From Syntrophomonadaceae bacterium (GTDB lineage Bacteria > Bacillota > Syntrophomonadia > Syntrophomonadales > Syntrophomonadaceae): a DNA stretch of 64,000 nucleotides. The notes under the pieces were generated by a model. The model had not been told where the DNA came from. It saw nothing but the letters and a program-made list of their open reading frames with translations, and searched no databases. Position 1 is the stretch's first letter, and every line of letters starts with the position of its first letter. Positions 8,745-17,213 of the stretch are shown in pieces. The stretch is from NCBI GenBank assembly GCA_012522955.1, contig JAAYJK010000047.1:1-64000 (forward strand), given 5' to 3'. A program made the translations under genes and the position numbers.

Positions 8745-8955
8745 ATCGTGCCTATGGATAGATAGACACGACAATAATTAACTAAACCAAGGGCAACAAA
8801 TGCAGCCGCATACCTGTTTTCACAAAAAACAACAGGCTCGGTTTGTTCAAGTCTGGTCTCCTTTCCACAATACGGGGAGGCACAGGCGTTTCCCCCTGCA
8901 CCCAGGTCAAGATACCTTAGCCTCTGCCTTAGGCATATTGACTCGGAGTTATATT
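8745..8955 (-). ncRNA. Probable structured non-coding RNA (about 200 nt), possibly 6S-like
   Basis: Read on the minus strand. It ends with a clear intrinsic terminator, TCGTG-x-CTAT paired with ATAG-x-CACGA, followed by TTTTTT (8747-8772). Upstream lie a GGTGCAGG/CCTGTGCC hairpin (8880-8903), a CCTGTT/AACAGG hairpin (8814-8837), and a long-range pairing between CCTAAGGCAGA (about 8924-8934) and TTGCCCTTGG (about 8786-8795) that would close the whole molecule. A weak promoter (TATAAC at about 8950) precedes it. No ORF on either strand fits. A closing stem with a central bubble recalls 6S RNA, but I could not recognise the family, and an unrecognised riboswitch-free sRNA is equally possible. 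Confidence 0.5.
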
Positions 8956-9469
8956 AAGATTAGGCTAAGTTTAACACAGCGTAATGGATTAATCAATAGA
9001 AAACCTAGCAATAAGTCGAATTTTACCAGCTTGATTCACTCTGGAGATCTGCAAAACGAGCTGAGATAACAGGTAGATTCTCCAATCCAGCCCTCGATAA
9101 ATCGGCTGGAAGGCTGATGCTCAAATTACATCGCGATTAGGGTATCTGCCGAGAGTTCTGCGCACCAAAAGTGCTCAATTATGGTGTGTGGTAGAGAGTT
9201 GAGCTCTTTAAACCAACTGCGTAAAATTTTTGATTGCCTATTAGGGGTTTCAAGTCGAATCCACCTTACATATGGTCACCGAATGGATATAATAATTACG
9301 CTGCTCTAATGACAGGGCCGAATCCAATTAGGGCCGATTGAATATTAATATTAAGAAAATACAATGAGTACCTAATCCAACTGGTTTTAAAACTTGATAA
9401 GGACACCTGGTAGTTCAGGTCGAGAGTATACCATTAAAGCTCATTAGTTTATAGGAGGCTAAAATAAAT
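8956..9469. other. Long intergenic stretch upstream of the LRAT-domain gene
   Basis: No convincing ORF. One small hairpin (CCAGCC/GGCTGG, about 9091-9113) and an AT-rich tract around 9345-9365. Nothing else recognised. Confidence 0.4.
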
Positions 9470-10051
9470 ATGGAATTCTTACGGAGCAGATTGGCTCGAA
9501 GAAAAACAAAGCGCTCCAGAAAAAATGCGGAGGAATACAGAGAAAAGACTGTTAAACGCCGGGAGAAGATGGATCGCATGCATGAATTAATAAAAATTAA
9601 TCGTCAGAATAGAAAAGAGATTCAAAAGATTAGCCATGATATGAATCCTAAACTGGGTCGAGCTGTCCATACTTATCATAAACTGCTGGACACATTGGAC
9701 AATTATATCGAAAGCAGCAATAATGGTTTGAACCGTATGTTGCTGGCTGACGATGTCGTGGATTTAAGCCCTGGAGATCATCTATATGTCCAGCGTCCAG
9801 GTTTTACTCACCATGGCTTATATATGAAAGAAAGCCTGATACTACACTACCATATGGGGCTGGTGAAAATAACCGGTTGGGAGGAATTTTCAGAGGGGTC
9901 CCCAATACATAAAAAAGCCGAGGAAGATAGTCCCAGTTCTTATCTCGGGGAAGAAATCATTAAACGGGCTTTAAGCAGATATGGAGAAAACCAGTATAAT
10001 TTAGTATTCAATAATTGTGAACATTTTGTGCGCTGGGCCAGAAACGGATGA
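9470..10051 (+). CDS. LRAT-domain (NlpC/P60-like) protein with basic coiled-coil N terminus
   Basis: 193 residues, good start (GGAGGCTAAAATAAAT before ATG). Residues 1-90 are very basic and helical (runs of Arg, Lys and Glu), with no signal peptide or membrane helix. Residues ~95-193 form a circularly permuted papain-like LRAT domain: LSPGDHLYVQRPGFTHHGLY supplies the catalytic His, and NNCEHFVRWAR near the end supplies the nucleophile Cys. LRAT-like enzymes move acyl groups between phospholipids, retinol or amines through a Cys thioester. The bacterial substrate is unknown; the basic N terminus could bind membrane or nucleic acid. It is monocistronic and flanked by the ncRNA region and a repeat. 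Confidence 0.8.
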   Translation: MEFLRSRLARRKTKRSRKNAEEYREKTVKRREKMDRMHELIKINRQNRKEIQKISHDMNPKLGRAVHTYHKLLDTLDNYIESSNNGLNRMLLADDVVDLSPGDHLYVQRPGFTHHGLYMKESLILHYHMGLVKITGWEEFSEGSPIHKKAEEDSPSSYLGEEIIKRALSRYGENQYNLVFNNCEHFVRWARNG

Positions 10052-10091
10052 TATGGGTAGATATCAATTTCAGCTCATTAGAAAAACGGAT

Positions 10092-10289
10092 AAGTTCACC
10101 CGAAAATGAATCCGAAAAGTTAGTAATTGGGGGCGACCACAGGTCGCCCCCACAGACTCGCACCGGTAATATGGATCTCATGCAGGCATATGTAGGGCCG
10201 GTCTTTGACCGCCAGCTAGGCATAGCTCAAAATTTTCATACTCGGTTGTGTTCCCTAATCATGGAGGTTGATAAGTTGGTGACAGCACC
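10092..10289 (+). repeat. Dispersed palindromic repeat, copy 4 (full double-palindrome form)
   Basis: Layout: AGTTCACCCGAAAATGAAT, palindrome GGGCGACCACAGGTCGCCC, CAGACTCGCA, palindrome core GGTCTTTGACCGCC, tail TTTCATACTCGGTTGTG, ATAAGTTGGTGACAGCACC. It ends 11 bp from the 3' end of comM. The copy at 11907-12114 is the same unit in opposite orientation on the other side of comM. Confidence 0.9.
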
Positions 10290-10299
10290 GGGGGCTGCA

Positions 10300-11832
10300 T
10301 TACACATTCCAGTATTTACGATCCAGGCTCCGGTAACGTAATGCTTCCGCCAAATGATTGAGACTAATTTTATCAGATCCCTCCAAATCAGCTATTGAAC
10401 GAGCTACCTTCAAGATCCGGTCATAAGTCCGAGCGCTCATATTCAAGGCATCAAATGCCTTTTTGAAAACCTCCTGAGCCTTTCGGTTCAACCCGCAAAA
10501 TAGTCTTATCTGGGATGGACCCATTTGGGCATTAAAACTTATATCAAGGTCCTTAAATCGCAAGGCCTGTATCTCTCGAGCTCTATTAACTCTTTCCCGC
10601 ATCAGCGAAGAGTTTTCTCCCGGCGCTTTATTCTGGAGTTGTTCAAATTTAACCCGGCCAATTTCTATATGCATGTCCATACGGTCCAGCAGAGGTCCGC
10701 TAATGCGATTAAGGTATCTGTTAATCTGGGTAGGAGTGCACAGGCATTCGTTATCAGAACCGTAATAACCACAGGGGCAGGGATTCATAGCAGCCACCAG
10801 ACTGAAATTGCAGGGATAAGTATAGGTGGCTTGAGCCCTGGCTATGGTTACCAACTTGTCTTCCAAGGGCTGGCGCAAGGATTCCAGTACGTCACGGTTG
10901 AACTCGGGGAACTCATCCATAAAGAGAACTCCATTGTGAGCCAAGCTGATTTCCCCAGGCCGAGGATCTCGGCCTCCCCCTATTATACTAACACTGGAAG
11001 CGTTTTTATGGGGAGCTCGAAAAGGCCTGTTATTAACTAGAGGCTGTTCTGAATGCAATAGATTGGCTACTGAATAGATGCGGGTAGTCTCCAATATTTC
11101 ACTACGCTTCATCTCTGGCAAGATGCTCGGTATGCGCCGGGCCAGCATGGTTTTCCCCGAACCGGGGGGACCGATCAACAATACATTATGGTGGCCGGCA
11201 GTGGCTACCTGCAGGGCTCGCTTGGCCGTATCCTGCCCCCTTACATCCGCAAAGTCATAGTACTGCACCTTGTTTTCCATCATTTCGGGGGCTCCCGCCT
11301 TTACCTCCGGTAACTCTCCGGTAGAGCTGACGAAGTCGATAGCTTGCTTTAGATTGTGCACAGTAAAAGTGCGCACTTCCTCCACCAAAGCTGCCTCTCC
11401 TACATTTTCGGCCGGCACCAGAAGGTCTATGGGGCCTTTATATCTAGCCAGTTCCAGAGCCATTGGCAGTACTCCGGCTATCTTTTGCAAATCACCGTAA
11501 AGGGATAGCTCTCCGGCCATATAGCAGGAGTCGGTAAGAGAGGTCTCAATCTGCCCCGATGCCAGGAGTATCCCCAGAGCAATAGGCAAATCGAAATGGG
11601 TCCCTTCCTTTTTCATGTCGGCAGGTGAAAGATTGACCACTATTCTGCGGTTGGGGAATTCATAACCGCTGTTCTTTATAGCCGAACGAACTCGTTCCCT
11701 AGCCTCTTTAACCGAGGTAGACGCTAATCCCACAATCTCAACCGCCGGTAAACCCCCTTGAACATCTATTTCCACCTTTACCGGGATGGCTTCGATCCCG
11801 GATAAGACCATGGAGTTTAATTTCGCCAGCAT
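10300..11832 (-). CDS. comM: YifB/ComM family Mg-chelatase-like AAA+ ATPase
   Basis: 510 residues, full length. N-terminal ~180 residues are the Lon-protease-S5-like domain; then a Mg-chelatase AAA+ module with Walker A GPPGSGKTMLAR (about residue 222) and Walker B GVLFMDEFPEF (about 305), and a C-terminal Mg_chelatase_C part. Between them a zinc-finger-like string CPCGYYGSDNECLC is seen, usual in this family. ComM is a hexameric helicase that widens branch migration during natural transformation in Gram-negatives; the Firmicutes role is less clear. Start ATG with GAAGGA nine bases upstream. It is single and framed by inverted repeats. Confidence 0.93.
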   Translation of the reverse strand: MLAKLNSMVLSGIEAIPVKVEIDVQGGLPAVEIVGLASTSVKEARERVRSAIKNSGYEFPNRRIVVNLSPADMKKEGTHFDLPIALGILLASGQIETSLTDSCYMAGELSLYGDLQKIAGVLPMALELARYKGPIDLLVPAENVGEAALVEEVRTFTVHNLKQAIDFVSSTGELPEVKAGAPEMMENKVQYYDFADVRGQDTAKRALQVATAGHHNVLLIGPPGSGKTMLARRIPSILPEMKRSEILETTRIYSVANLLHSEQPLVNNRPFRAPHKNASSVSIIGGGRDPRPGEISLAHNGVLFMDEFPEFNRDVLESLRQPLEDKLVTIARAQATYTYPCNFSLVAAMNPCPCGYYGSDNECLCTPTQINRYLNRISGPLLDRMDMHIEIGRVKFEQLQNKAPGENSSLMRERVNRAREIQALRFKDLDISFNAQMGPSQIRLFCGLNRKAQEVFKKAFDALNMSARTYDRILKVARSIADLEGSDKISLNHLAEALRYRSLDRKYWNV

Positions 11833-11906
11833 AGCATTACATCCTTCTATAATATATACATAAATTAACTCAAATGTAATTATAATACAAGGTTAAATTA
11901 TGTGCT

Positions 11907-12114
11907 GGTGTCTGACACCAACTTATCAACCCCCATGATCAGGGATCACAACCGAGCATGAAAATTTGTGGCTATGCCCGGCGGGCGGTCAAAGACCGCC
12001 CCTACACATAGGCCGGCTGAAATCCATACTTAACGATGCGAGTCTGTAGGGGCGACCTGTGGTCGCCCGCAACGATTGCTAATTTTTCGGCGGATAATTC
12101 ATTTTCGTGTGAAC
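11907..12114 (-). repeat. Dispersed palindromic repeat, copy 5 (full form, inverted relative to copy 4)
   Basis: On the minus strand it reads the same unit as copy 4, in order: AGTTCACACGAAAATGAAT, GGGCGACCACAGGTCGCCC, GACTCGCA, GGGCGGTCTTTGACCGCCC, TTTTCATGCTCGGTTGTG, TTGATAAGTTGGTGTC. It ends in a perfect GGTGTCtGACACC palindrome (11907-11919) that copy 4 keeps only in part. It fills the comM-PHP gene gap. Confidence 0.9.
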
Positions 12115-12201
12115 TAAATCAGCCTGAAGGGTGACTCTATTTCTTTGCCCGCTTAAGGTGCTATAATATGATTTAGATTGTTGCTGAAGGAGATCTATCT
12201 A

Positions 12202-13008
12202 ATGCGCTATTTTGCCGACTATCATACCCACACCGATTTCTCCGGGGATAGCCAGGCTCCTATGGAGTTAATGGTAAAGCGAGGAGTTGAACTGGGATTA
12301 AGTGAATTGGTTTTTACCGATCATGTTGATTATGATTATGCTGATCCGGTTTTTGAGAAAATTGATTTTCAGGATTATATTAATAGTTTCAAATACTGTA
12401 AAGAAAAGTACCGAAAAGATATCAAGCTCTTGATGGGAGTGGAAATCGGTTACCAAGCTCATGTGGAATCCAGGATTGAGGATTTACTGACTAAAGTGGA
12501 TTTCGATTTTGTTATTTACTCAACCCATATGGCTGATAAACTGGATTTTTATACCGGGGCCTTTTTCAATGGCAAAGAAAGGGAGCTGGCCTATAACCGG
12601 TACTTTGAAAATGTATTGCAGAGTATAAGAGCTCCGGCCAATTTTAATGTATATGGGCACCTGGATTTTATTGTACGCTATGGCCATTATGATTCCAAAT
12701 CCCTTTCTTATTTAGAACATGCAGCTATAATAGACAAAATACTAAGAGATATTATATACGGGGGGTGCGGAATAGAAATTAATACTTCCGGATATCGCTA
12801 CGGTCTGGGACAGATGCACCCGCAGGAAGATATAATAAGGCGTTACTATAAGATGGGAGGGGAAATAATAACGGTAGGCTCTGATGCCCATCATCCCCAA
12901 GAGTTGTGCTCAGACTTTAATGCGGCTTATACTTTGCTAAGAGAGATCGGGTATAAATATATTAATGCCTATGAGGAAAGAAAAGCCCGCTTTATAAAAA
13001 TACCCTGA
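12202..13008 (+). CDS. PHP-domain phosphatase, histidinol-phosphatase (HisJ) family
   Basis: 268 residues from the ATG at 12202, which follows AAGGAGATC; an upstream TTG is less good. PHP metal-binding motifs are visible: YHTHTDFSGD at residue 6 (H-x-H-x-x-S), FTDHVDY (about 41), MGVEIGY (about 82), STHMAD (about 112), GHLDF (about 153) and VGSDAHHP (about 226). This is the HisJ/YtvP pattern. Histidinol-phosphatase dephosphorylates L-histidinol phosphate in His synthesis, but there are no other his genes here and HisJ-like proteins may act on other phosphates. A TATAAT at 12163 is a likely -10. Confidence 0.82.
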   Translation: MRYFADYHTHTDFSGDSQAPMELMVKRGVELGLSELVFTDHVDYDYADPVFEKIDFQDYINSFKYCKEKYRKDIKLLMGVEIGYQAHVESRIEDLLTKVDFDFVIYSTHMADKLDFYTGAFFNGKERELAYNRYFENVLQSIRAPANFNVYGHLDFIVRYGHYDSKSLSYLEHAAIIDKILRDIIYGGCGIEINTSGYRYGLGQMHPQEDIIRRYYKMGGEIITVGSDAHHPQELCSDFNAAYTLLREIGYKYINAYEERKARFIKIP

Positions 13009-13099
13009 TGGGAACCCAAAGCTTTTCCTGGTATCCCCAATATAATAAGAATAGTTGATTAGGGTGGCCTTAGTATTGCAATTGGGCTGGGGACTTCAA

Positions 13100-13251
13100 A
13101 GACCACTCAAAAAGTACCTGTTTGGTATCCTAAAGGAGCCGAAGGCGACGAAGGATCTCATCAACAATAGCGTATTATTAGTGTTTATATAGTTACAAGA
13201 TGCTTCTCTTACGCTCAGCATGACACATTTAAGAGACTTTTTCAGTGGTCT
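13100..13251. repeat. 152-bp element with 16-bp inverted ends
   Basis: The ends AGACCACTCAAAAAGT and ACTTTTTCAGTGGTCT are inverted copies matching at 15 of 16 bases. Inside, a GAGCCGAAGGCGACGAAGGAT string and a GATGCTTCTCTTACGCTC string are imperfectly complementary, so the whole could fold as one long hairpin. No ORF. It looks like a small non-autonomous (MITE-like) element. Confidence 0.6.
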
Positions 13252-13342
13252 CGGACTTCCCTCTGTAAGCTCTTAAGCATTATAATAGTTGTAATAAACA
13301 GATAGTATTTGCCTAATAATCACTTTTATAGGAGAAATGCCA

Positions 13343-14749
13343 ATGAAGGAACAGCATTCAAAAAAGCAGGTTTCATTAATTATTGCCATCGCTTCGTTTC
13401 TAGCTCCCTTCATGATTTCCGCTACCAATATTGCTTTGCCTTCCATACAAGCTGAATTTGCTGCTAAAGCGGTAACCCTAAGCTGGGTTGCTACTTCATA
13501 TCTTTTGTCTACCGCGGTATTTCTGGTGCCGGCGGGAAAGATCGCTGACATTTATGGTCGTAAAAAACTGTTTATGCTGGGAATTATAATATTTACCCTG
13601 GCTTCACTGTTTTCTGCCTTTGTACCAGCCATCCATTGGCTGATTGGGATGCGGATCCTGCAAGGCATGGGTGGATCCATCGTTATGACTACTGCCGTTG
13701 CTATTCTTACTTCCGTATTTCCTCCTCAGGAAAGAGGAAAAGCATTAGGAATTAATGTATCCATGGTCTATATTGGTCTAGCCAGTGGCCCCACCTTGGG
13801 CGGACTACTAACTGCCCACCTGGGTTGGAGAAGTATTTTCTATATGCCGGTTCCCCTGGGAGTAATCATCATTCTGCTCACCCTCTATTGTCTGAAAGGG
13901 GAGTGGGCTGATGCCCAAGGGGAGAGCTTGGATATACCAGGCAGCTTGATTTATGCGGTGAGCGTTATCCTGGTGACCTATGGATTAACATTATTGCCTG
14001 CTTTATCTGGTTTGCTATACATTGTTTTAGGTTTACTGGGGGCAGTGGCTTTCGTGGCCAGTCAGCTAAAGGCCAGGTATCCGGTTTTTAATGTGCGGGT
14101 CTTTAAAAACAACCGGGTTTTCGCCTATTCCAATATGGCGGCCCTGATTAATTACGGAGCTACCGCTGGAGTAACCTTCTTGCTGAGGTTGTATCTGCAG
14201 TATATTAAAGGAATGCCCCCCCAGACTGCAGGATTGGTTTTAATTGTTCAGCCTATTGTGCAAGCCCTTTTGTCACCCACTGCGGGTAAATTGTCCGACC
14301 GTATTGAGCCGCGTCTGATTTCCTCCCTGGGTATGGGCAGTACTGCTCTGGGCTTGTTTTTGTTGATTTTCCTGACCTTTGAAACCTCTCTGCCCTATGT
14401 TATTACTGCTTTAATTGTGCTGGGCATAGGATTTGCTCTTTTTGGATCTCCTAACACCAACGCTATTATGGGTTCGGTGACCCGGCAGTATTATGGAATT
14501 GCCTCGGGAGCGGTGTCAACCATGCGCTTGCTGGGACAGAATTTCAGTATGGCTATGGCTACCCTGTTGATTACCATTAACCTGGGGGATGCACCCATTT
14601 CCCCGTCCAATTACCATCTATTTCTGAACAGCAGTAGGCTTAGTTTTGGTATTTTTGCCTTGCTCTGCCTCATAGGTATTTATTTTTCCTATTCCCGGGG
14701 CCGGATGCATACTCAATCAACAGAGGAGGCAACTGAACCTAAGCTTTGA
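13343..14749 (+). CDS. MFS multidrug transporter, DHA2 (EmrB/QacA) family
   Basis: 468 residues with about 14 hydrophobic helices, the DHA2 count. The ATG at 13343 is chosen over 13337 because TAGGAG is eight rather than two bases away. Visible motifs: NIALPSIQAEF and WVATSYLL in helix 1-2, GKIADIYGRKK (motif A) after helix 2, RILQGMGGS in helix 4, and GPTLGGLL (motif C, antiporter) in helix 5. The family exports drugs or organic ions by proton antiport across the cell membrane. No adjacent regulator or membrane-fusion protein, so the substrate cannot be guessed. Confidence 0.93.
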   Translation: MKEQHSKKQVSLIIAIASFLAPFMISATNIALPSIQAEFAAKAVTLSWVATSYLLSTAVFLVPAGKIADIYGRKKLFMLGIIIFTLASLFSAFVPAIHWLIGMRILQGMGGSIVMTTAVAILTSVFPPQERGKALGINVSMVYIGLASGPTLGGLLTAHLGWRSIFYMPVPLGVIIILLTLYCLKGEWADAQGESLDIPGSLIYAVSVILVTYGLTLLPALSGLLYIVLGLLGAVAFVASQLKARYPVFNVRVFKNNRVFAYSNMAALINYGATAGVTFLLRLYLQYIKGMPPQTAGLVLIVQPIVQALLSPTAGKLSDRIEPRLISSLGMGSTALGLFLLIFLTFETSLPYVITALIVLGIGFALFGSPNTNAIMGSVTRQYYGIASGAVSTMRLLGQNFSMAMATLLITINLGDAPISPSNYHLFLNSSRLSFGIFALLCLIGIYFSYSRGRMHTQSTEEATEPKL

Positions 14750-14837
14750 TAAATCTCAAGGGGCGTACTTGGATAGAATATTCTAATAATAATAGGTGAT
14801 ACAGAATTACCCAAGATCATGAAATGGAGGTTAAGCA

Positions 14838-15368
14838 ATGCTGGACGTTTTATTTAAACGCAGGAGTATCCGCAAATATCAAGACAAACCCATTGAATCG
14901 GGAAAAATCAAGGAATTGATAAAGGCCCTTTTGCTCTCCCCTTCATCCAGGGATAAAAAACCCTGGGAGTTTATTGTGGTAGATGATAGAGAACTGCTTA
15001 AGAAGTTGGCCACTAGTAAAACAGGCAGTGCTACCTTTCTTAGTGGAGCAGCATTGGGTATAGTTATTATTGCTGATTCCCAAAAAAGCGATGTATGGGT
15101 AGAAGACAGCTCTATTGCATCCATAATACTGCAGCTAATGGGAGAATCAATAGGCTTGGGATCATGTTGGATTCAAATTCGGGAGAGATGGCATGATTCT
15201 GGGCAGAGGGCAGGGGATTATATCAAAACTCTTTTAAATATTCCCGAACCATACCAGGTTGAGTCTATAATTGCTATGGGCTACCCGGCCGAAAATAAAC
15301 CTCCCCATAATGAGAGCCAACTTCCATATGACAAAGTTCATTTTAATACTTTTGGGAAGGATGCTTAG
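14838..15368 (+). CDS. Nitroreductase family protein (FMN)
   Basis: 176 residues. It begins LFKRRSIRKYQDKPI, the FMN-phosphate-binding start of the family, followed by LLSPSSRDKKPWEFIVVDD and a C-terminal ESIIAMGYPAENK string. These enzymes use FMN and NAD(P)H to reduce nitro groups, quinones or enones; the physiological substrate is not predictable. Ribosome binding site TGGAGG. Its stop overlaps the convergent small gene by four bases. Confidence 0.92.
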   Translation: MLDVLFKRRSIRKYQDKPIESGKIKELIKALLLSPSSRDKKPWEFIVVDDRELLKKLATSKTGSATFLSGAALGIVIIADSQKSDVWVEDSSIASIILQLMGESIGLGSCWIQIRERWHDSGQRAGDYIKTLLNIPEPYQVESIIAMGYPAENKPPHNESQLPYDKVHFNTFGKDA

Positions 15369-15574
15369 GAGCCAAATTTAATTATATAGGTTTGAATGAA
15401 GACTATGGCAAAAATGATAACTAGACCGATCCACCATATTTTCCAGAGAGTATTAATGGTTTTTCTGCGCCGGGTTCGCTTTTCTTCTAATTCCAGGGCC
15501 AAATCCTGATCTATTTCCAGCTGTTTTTGTTTTTCCAGTTTCCTATCCTTTTTGGTTTTCCTGGGTTCTTTCAT
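15365..15574 (-). CDS. Small basic protein with one C-terminal membrane helix (69 aa)
   Basis: ATG at 15574 with GGGAGGTGA seven bases upstream. Residues 1-40 are highly charged (Lys, Arg, Glu; helical), residues 45-62 form a single membrane helix (WWIGLVIIFAIVFIQ), giving a tail-anchored layout. I do not recognise it. The strong ribosome binding site supports a real gene. It is convergent with the nitroreductase. Confidence 0.65.
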   Translation of the reverse strand: MKEPRKTKKDRKLEKQKQLEIDQDLALELEEKRTRRRKTINTLWKIWWIGLVIIFAIVFIQTYIIKFGS

Positions 15575-15639
15575 AAACAATCACCTCCCATATATTAGTA
15601 TTCTTGCCAGCGGTGTAATATCCTCCATAATCCAGGAAA

Positions 15640-15772
15640 GGTGATATACAAAGGGGCAAGAGAAAGAATACAGACCTGGTTTAAGGAAGCCAAAGCAAGA
15701 GAAGCTCAGTGGAACATTGACCCAGAGAACCTAAGGTCTCCAACGGGTACTGACGGAAAGCATGGTGGATGA
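15640..15772 (+). other. Possible very short CDS (43 codons, GTG start), weak
   Basis: A GTG preceded by AGGAAAG opens a frame that begins VIYKGARERIQTWFKEAK and ends at TGA at about 15770. The composition is protein-like, but the start is uncertain and it has no partner gene. It may be a remnant. Confidence 0.2.
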
Positions 15773-15803
15773 TAAGATGAGGCGGATTCCCAATATGGAT
15801 TGC

Positions 15804-16043
15804 TTAAGTCATAATTGTGGAAAGATATTGCAGTAGGTGTTGAACCAGGTACTCGATGCCCTTCACCGGGTTGGGAACCCTAATATTTAAACTGAGCATG
15901 ATAGTGATGGCCATACCGGGAAGCAGCAAGGCCACAAAAGCTATCAACTCTCGCTTTTGATTTTTCCTGAGCAGTCCGGGCACTTCTATCAGGGCTATAA
16001 AAATAAAAATCACAATCGATAGCAGCACCATCATCATAAGCAC
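15804..16043 (-). CDS. Small membrane protein at the end of the ger operon (79 aa)
   Basis: Two predicted membrane helices (about residues 2-24 and 32-52), a short polar loop LLRKNQKRE between them, and a C-terminal stretch of mixed polarity. Start ATG has AAGGAAG upstream. It lies 67 bp after the second gerB in the same direction, so it is probably the fifth gene of the operon. Small two-helix proteins accompany ger operons in several spore formers, and one such class tunes receptor levels, but I cannot assign this one. Confidence 0.7.
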   Translation of the reverse strand: MLMMMVLLSIVIFIFIALIEVPGLLRKNQKRELIAFVALLLPGMAITIMLSLNIRVPNPVKGIEYLVQHLLQYLSTIMT

Positions 16044-16110
16044 TTCCTTTATCTTGCTCTAGTTCTAATTCTTAGGCTTTCCCGGTCATTTTATACCTGC
16101 ATAAGCAGGT

Positions 16111-17208
16111 TCAGGCTACAGACTTGCTTTTTTCGCTGGGCAGATGTTGCTTGAGCAGGTACATCAAAAGGGTGACGAGGGGCAGGAAAGCCTGGAAAAA
16201 GGGGGCATAATAGATATAGGTTTTTTCATGAAAAACCAGGTTGTGTATAACGCTGTCAAACTGTATCAAGCTCATCAGTATCATCAGAGTGCCGATTGGC
16301 AATACCAAGGGGGCAGAGGTGCGCAGTTTAAACATCTGGGCACATCCCAGGGAAACAGCATATAAGGTGACCGAGGTTTTAAGTATTCCCAGGGTAAGAT
16401 TGGCACTGGCTCCAATTATATCGACTCGGGTAATGATGCTGTAAATATCTATCCGCCGCACCATATTGTATCCTGGATAAATAGCTGATTCCATTAAATT
16501 ACCCAGGCCAGCAACAGCTATGGAATTGAAAAGGGTACCATAAATAGTACAGATAATGAGGGCAGTGACTATAGTGCTACTGGTTTTATTACGATCATTG
16601 ATGAATCCAATCAGCATGGTGAACACTATGATATCGCCAAAGGGAAAAACAGTTACTTCGTAACTGGCTTTAAGAAAGTCTCTTATACTTATGCTGCTTA
16701 TAGGGAGGAAATTAGCCAGGTCAATGTGGTTGAACATAAGAATTAATACAATAAGGATAAAGAGGAATGAATAGAAAACGATGACCGAGCTGCATCGGGC
16801 CATAACTTCAATCCCATTTCGGCTCAGGTATATTACTACTGCAGCGGTAACCACCAGGAAAACGGGATAGGGAGTGGTAGGCATGATGCTGCTGATGAAA
16901 TCGGCTATATCATTTAAAACCAGTGCACCCAGATGAAAGAAGTACCATAGATATAACAGGCTAAACAGTTTACCCCCGATAGGGCCCAGGACCAGGTCAT
17001 TAATCTCCACCAGGGTTTTTCCAGGGTAGACTGAGCTCAGCTTGATTATCACAGCTACTATAGGGGAAGCCAGGGCTACACCGGTGATTACGGTTAGCCA
17101 AGAAGCACTACCGGCATTTAAGCCCGGGGAGAGAATAACCGAAGATCCCAGTACGAATCCGATAATCAAAGCCCCTAATTGATTTGAAGATATTCTGGTG
17201 GAATCCAT
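16111..17208 (-). CDS. gerB: GerB-family spore germination permease (second copy)
   Basis: 365 residues, about ten membrane helices, amino-acid permease-like (GerAB/endospore germination permease family). It starts MDSTRISSNQLGALIIGFVLGSS, the usual family opening, and has PGKTLVEINDLVLGP after helix 2, as in GerAB proteins. The B subunit forms the germinant-binding part of the receptor in the inner spore membrane. It is a paralogue of the gene immediately upstream, separated by five bases, so the receptor could use two different B subunits. Ribosome binding site AAAGGAG. Confidence 0.92.
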   Translation of the reverse strand: MDSTRISSNQLGALIIGFVLGSSVILSPGLNAGSASWLTVITGVALASPIVAVIIKLSSVYPGKTLVEINDLVLGPIGGKLFSLLYLWYFFHLGALVLNDIADFISSIMPTTPYPVFLVVTAAVVIYLSRNGIEVMARCSSVIVFYSFLFILIVLILMFNHIDLANFLPISSISIRDFLKASYEVTVFPFGDIIVFTMLIGFINDRNKTSSTIVTALIICTIYGTLFNSIAVAGLGNLMESAIYPGYNMVRRIDIYSIITRVDIIGASANLTLGILKTSVTLYAVSLGCAQMFKLRTSAPLVLPIGTLMILMSLIQFDSVIHNLVFHEKTYIYYAPFFQAFLPLVTLLMYLLKQHLPSEKSKSVA

Positions 17209-17213
17209 AGTTC

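Noticed and set aside
8800-9069. An 89-codon plus-strand frame
   Set aside because: It overlaps the candidate ncRNA, has no ribosome binding site and an odd composition.
10525-11040. A 171-codon plus-strand frame inside comM
   Set aside because: Antisense to clear comM motifs and without a ribosome binding site.
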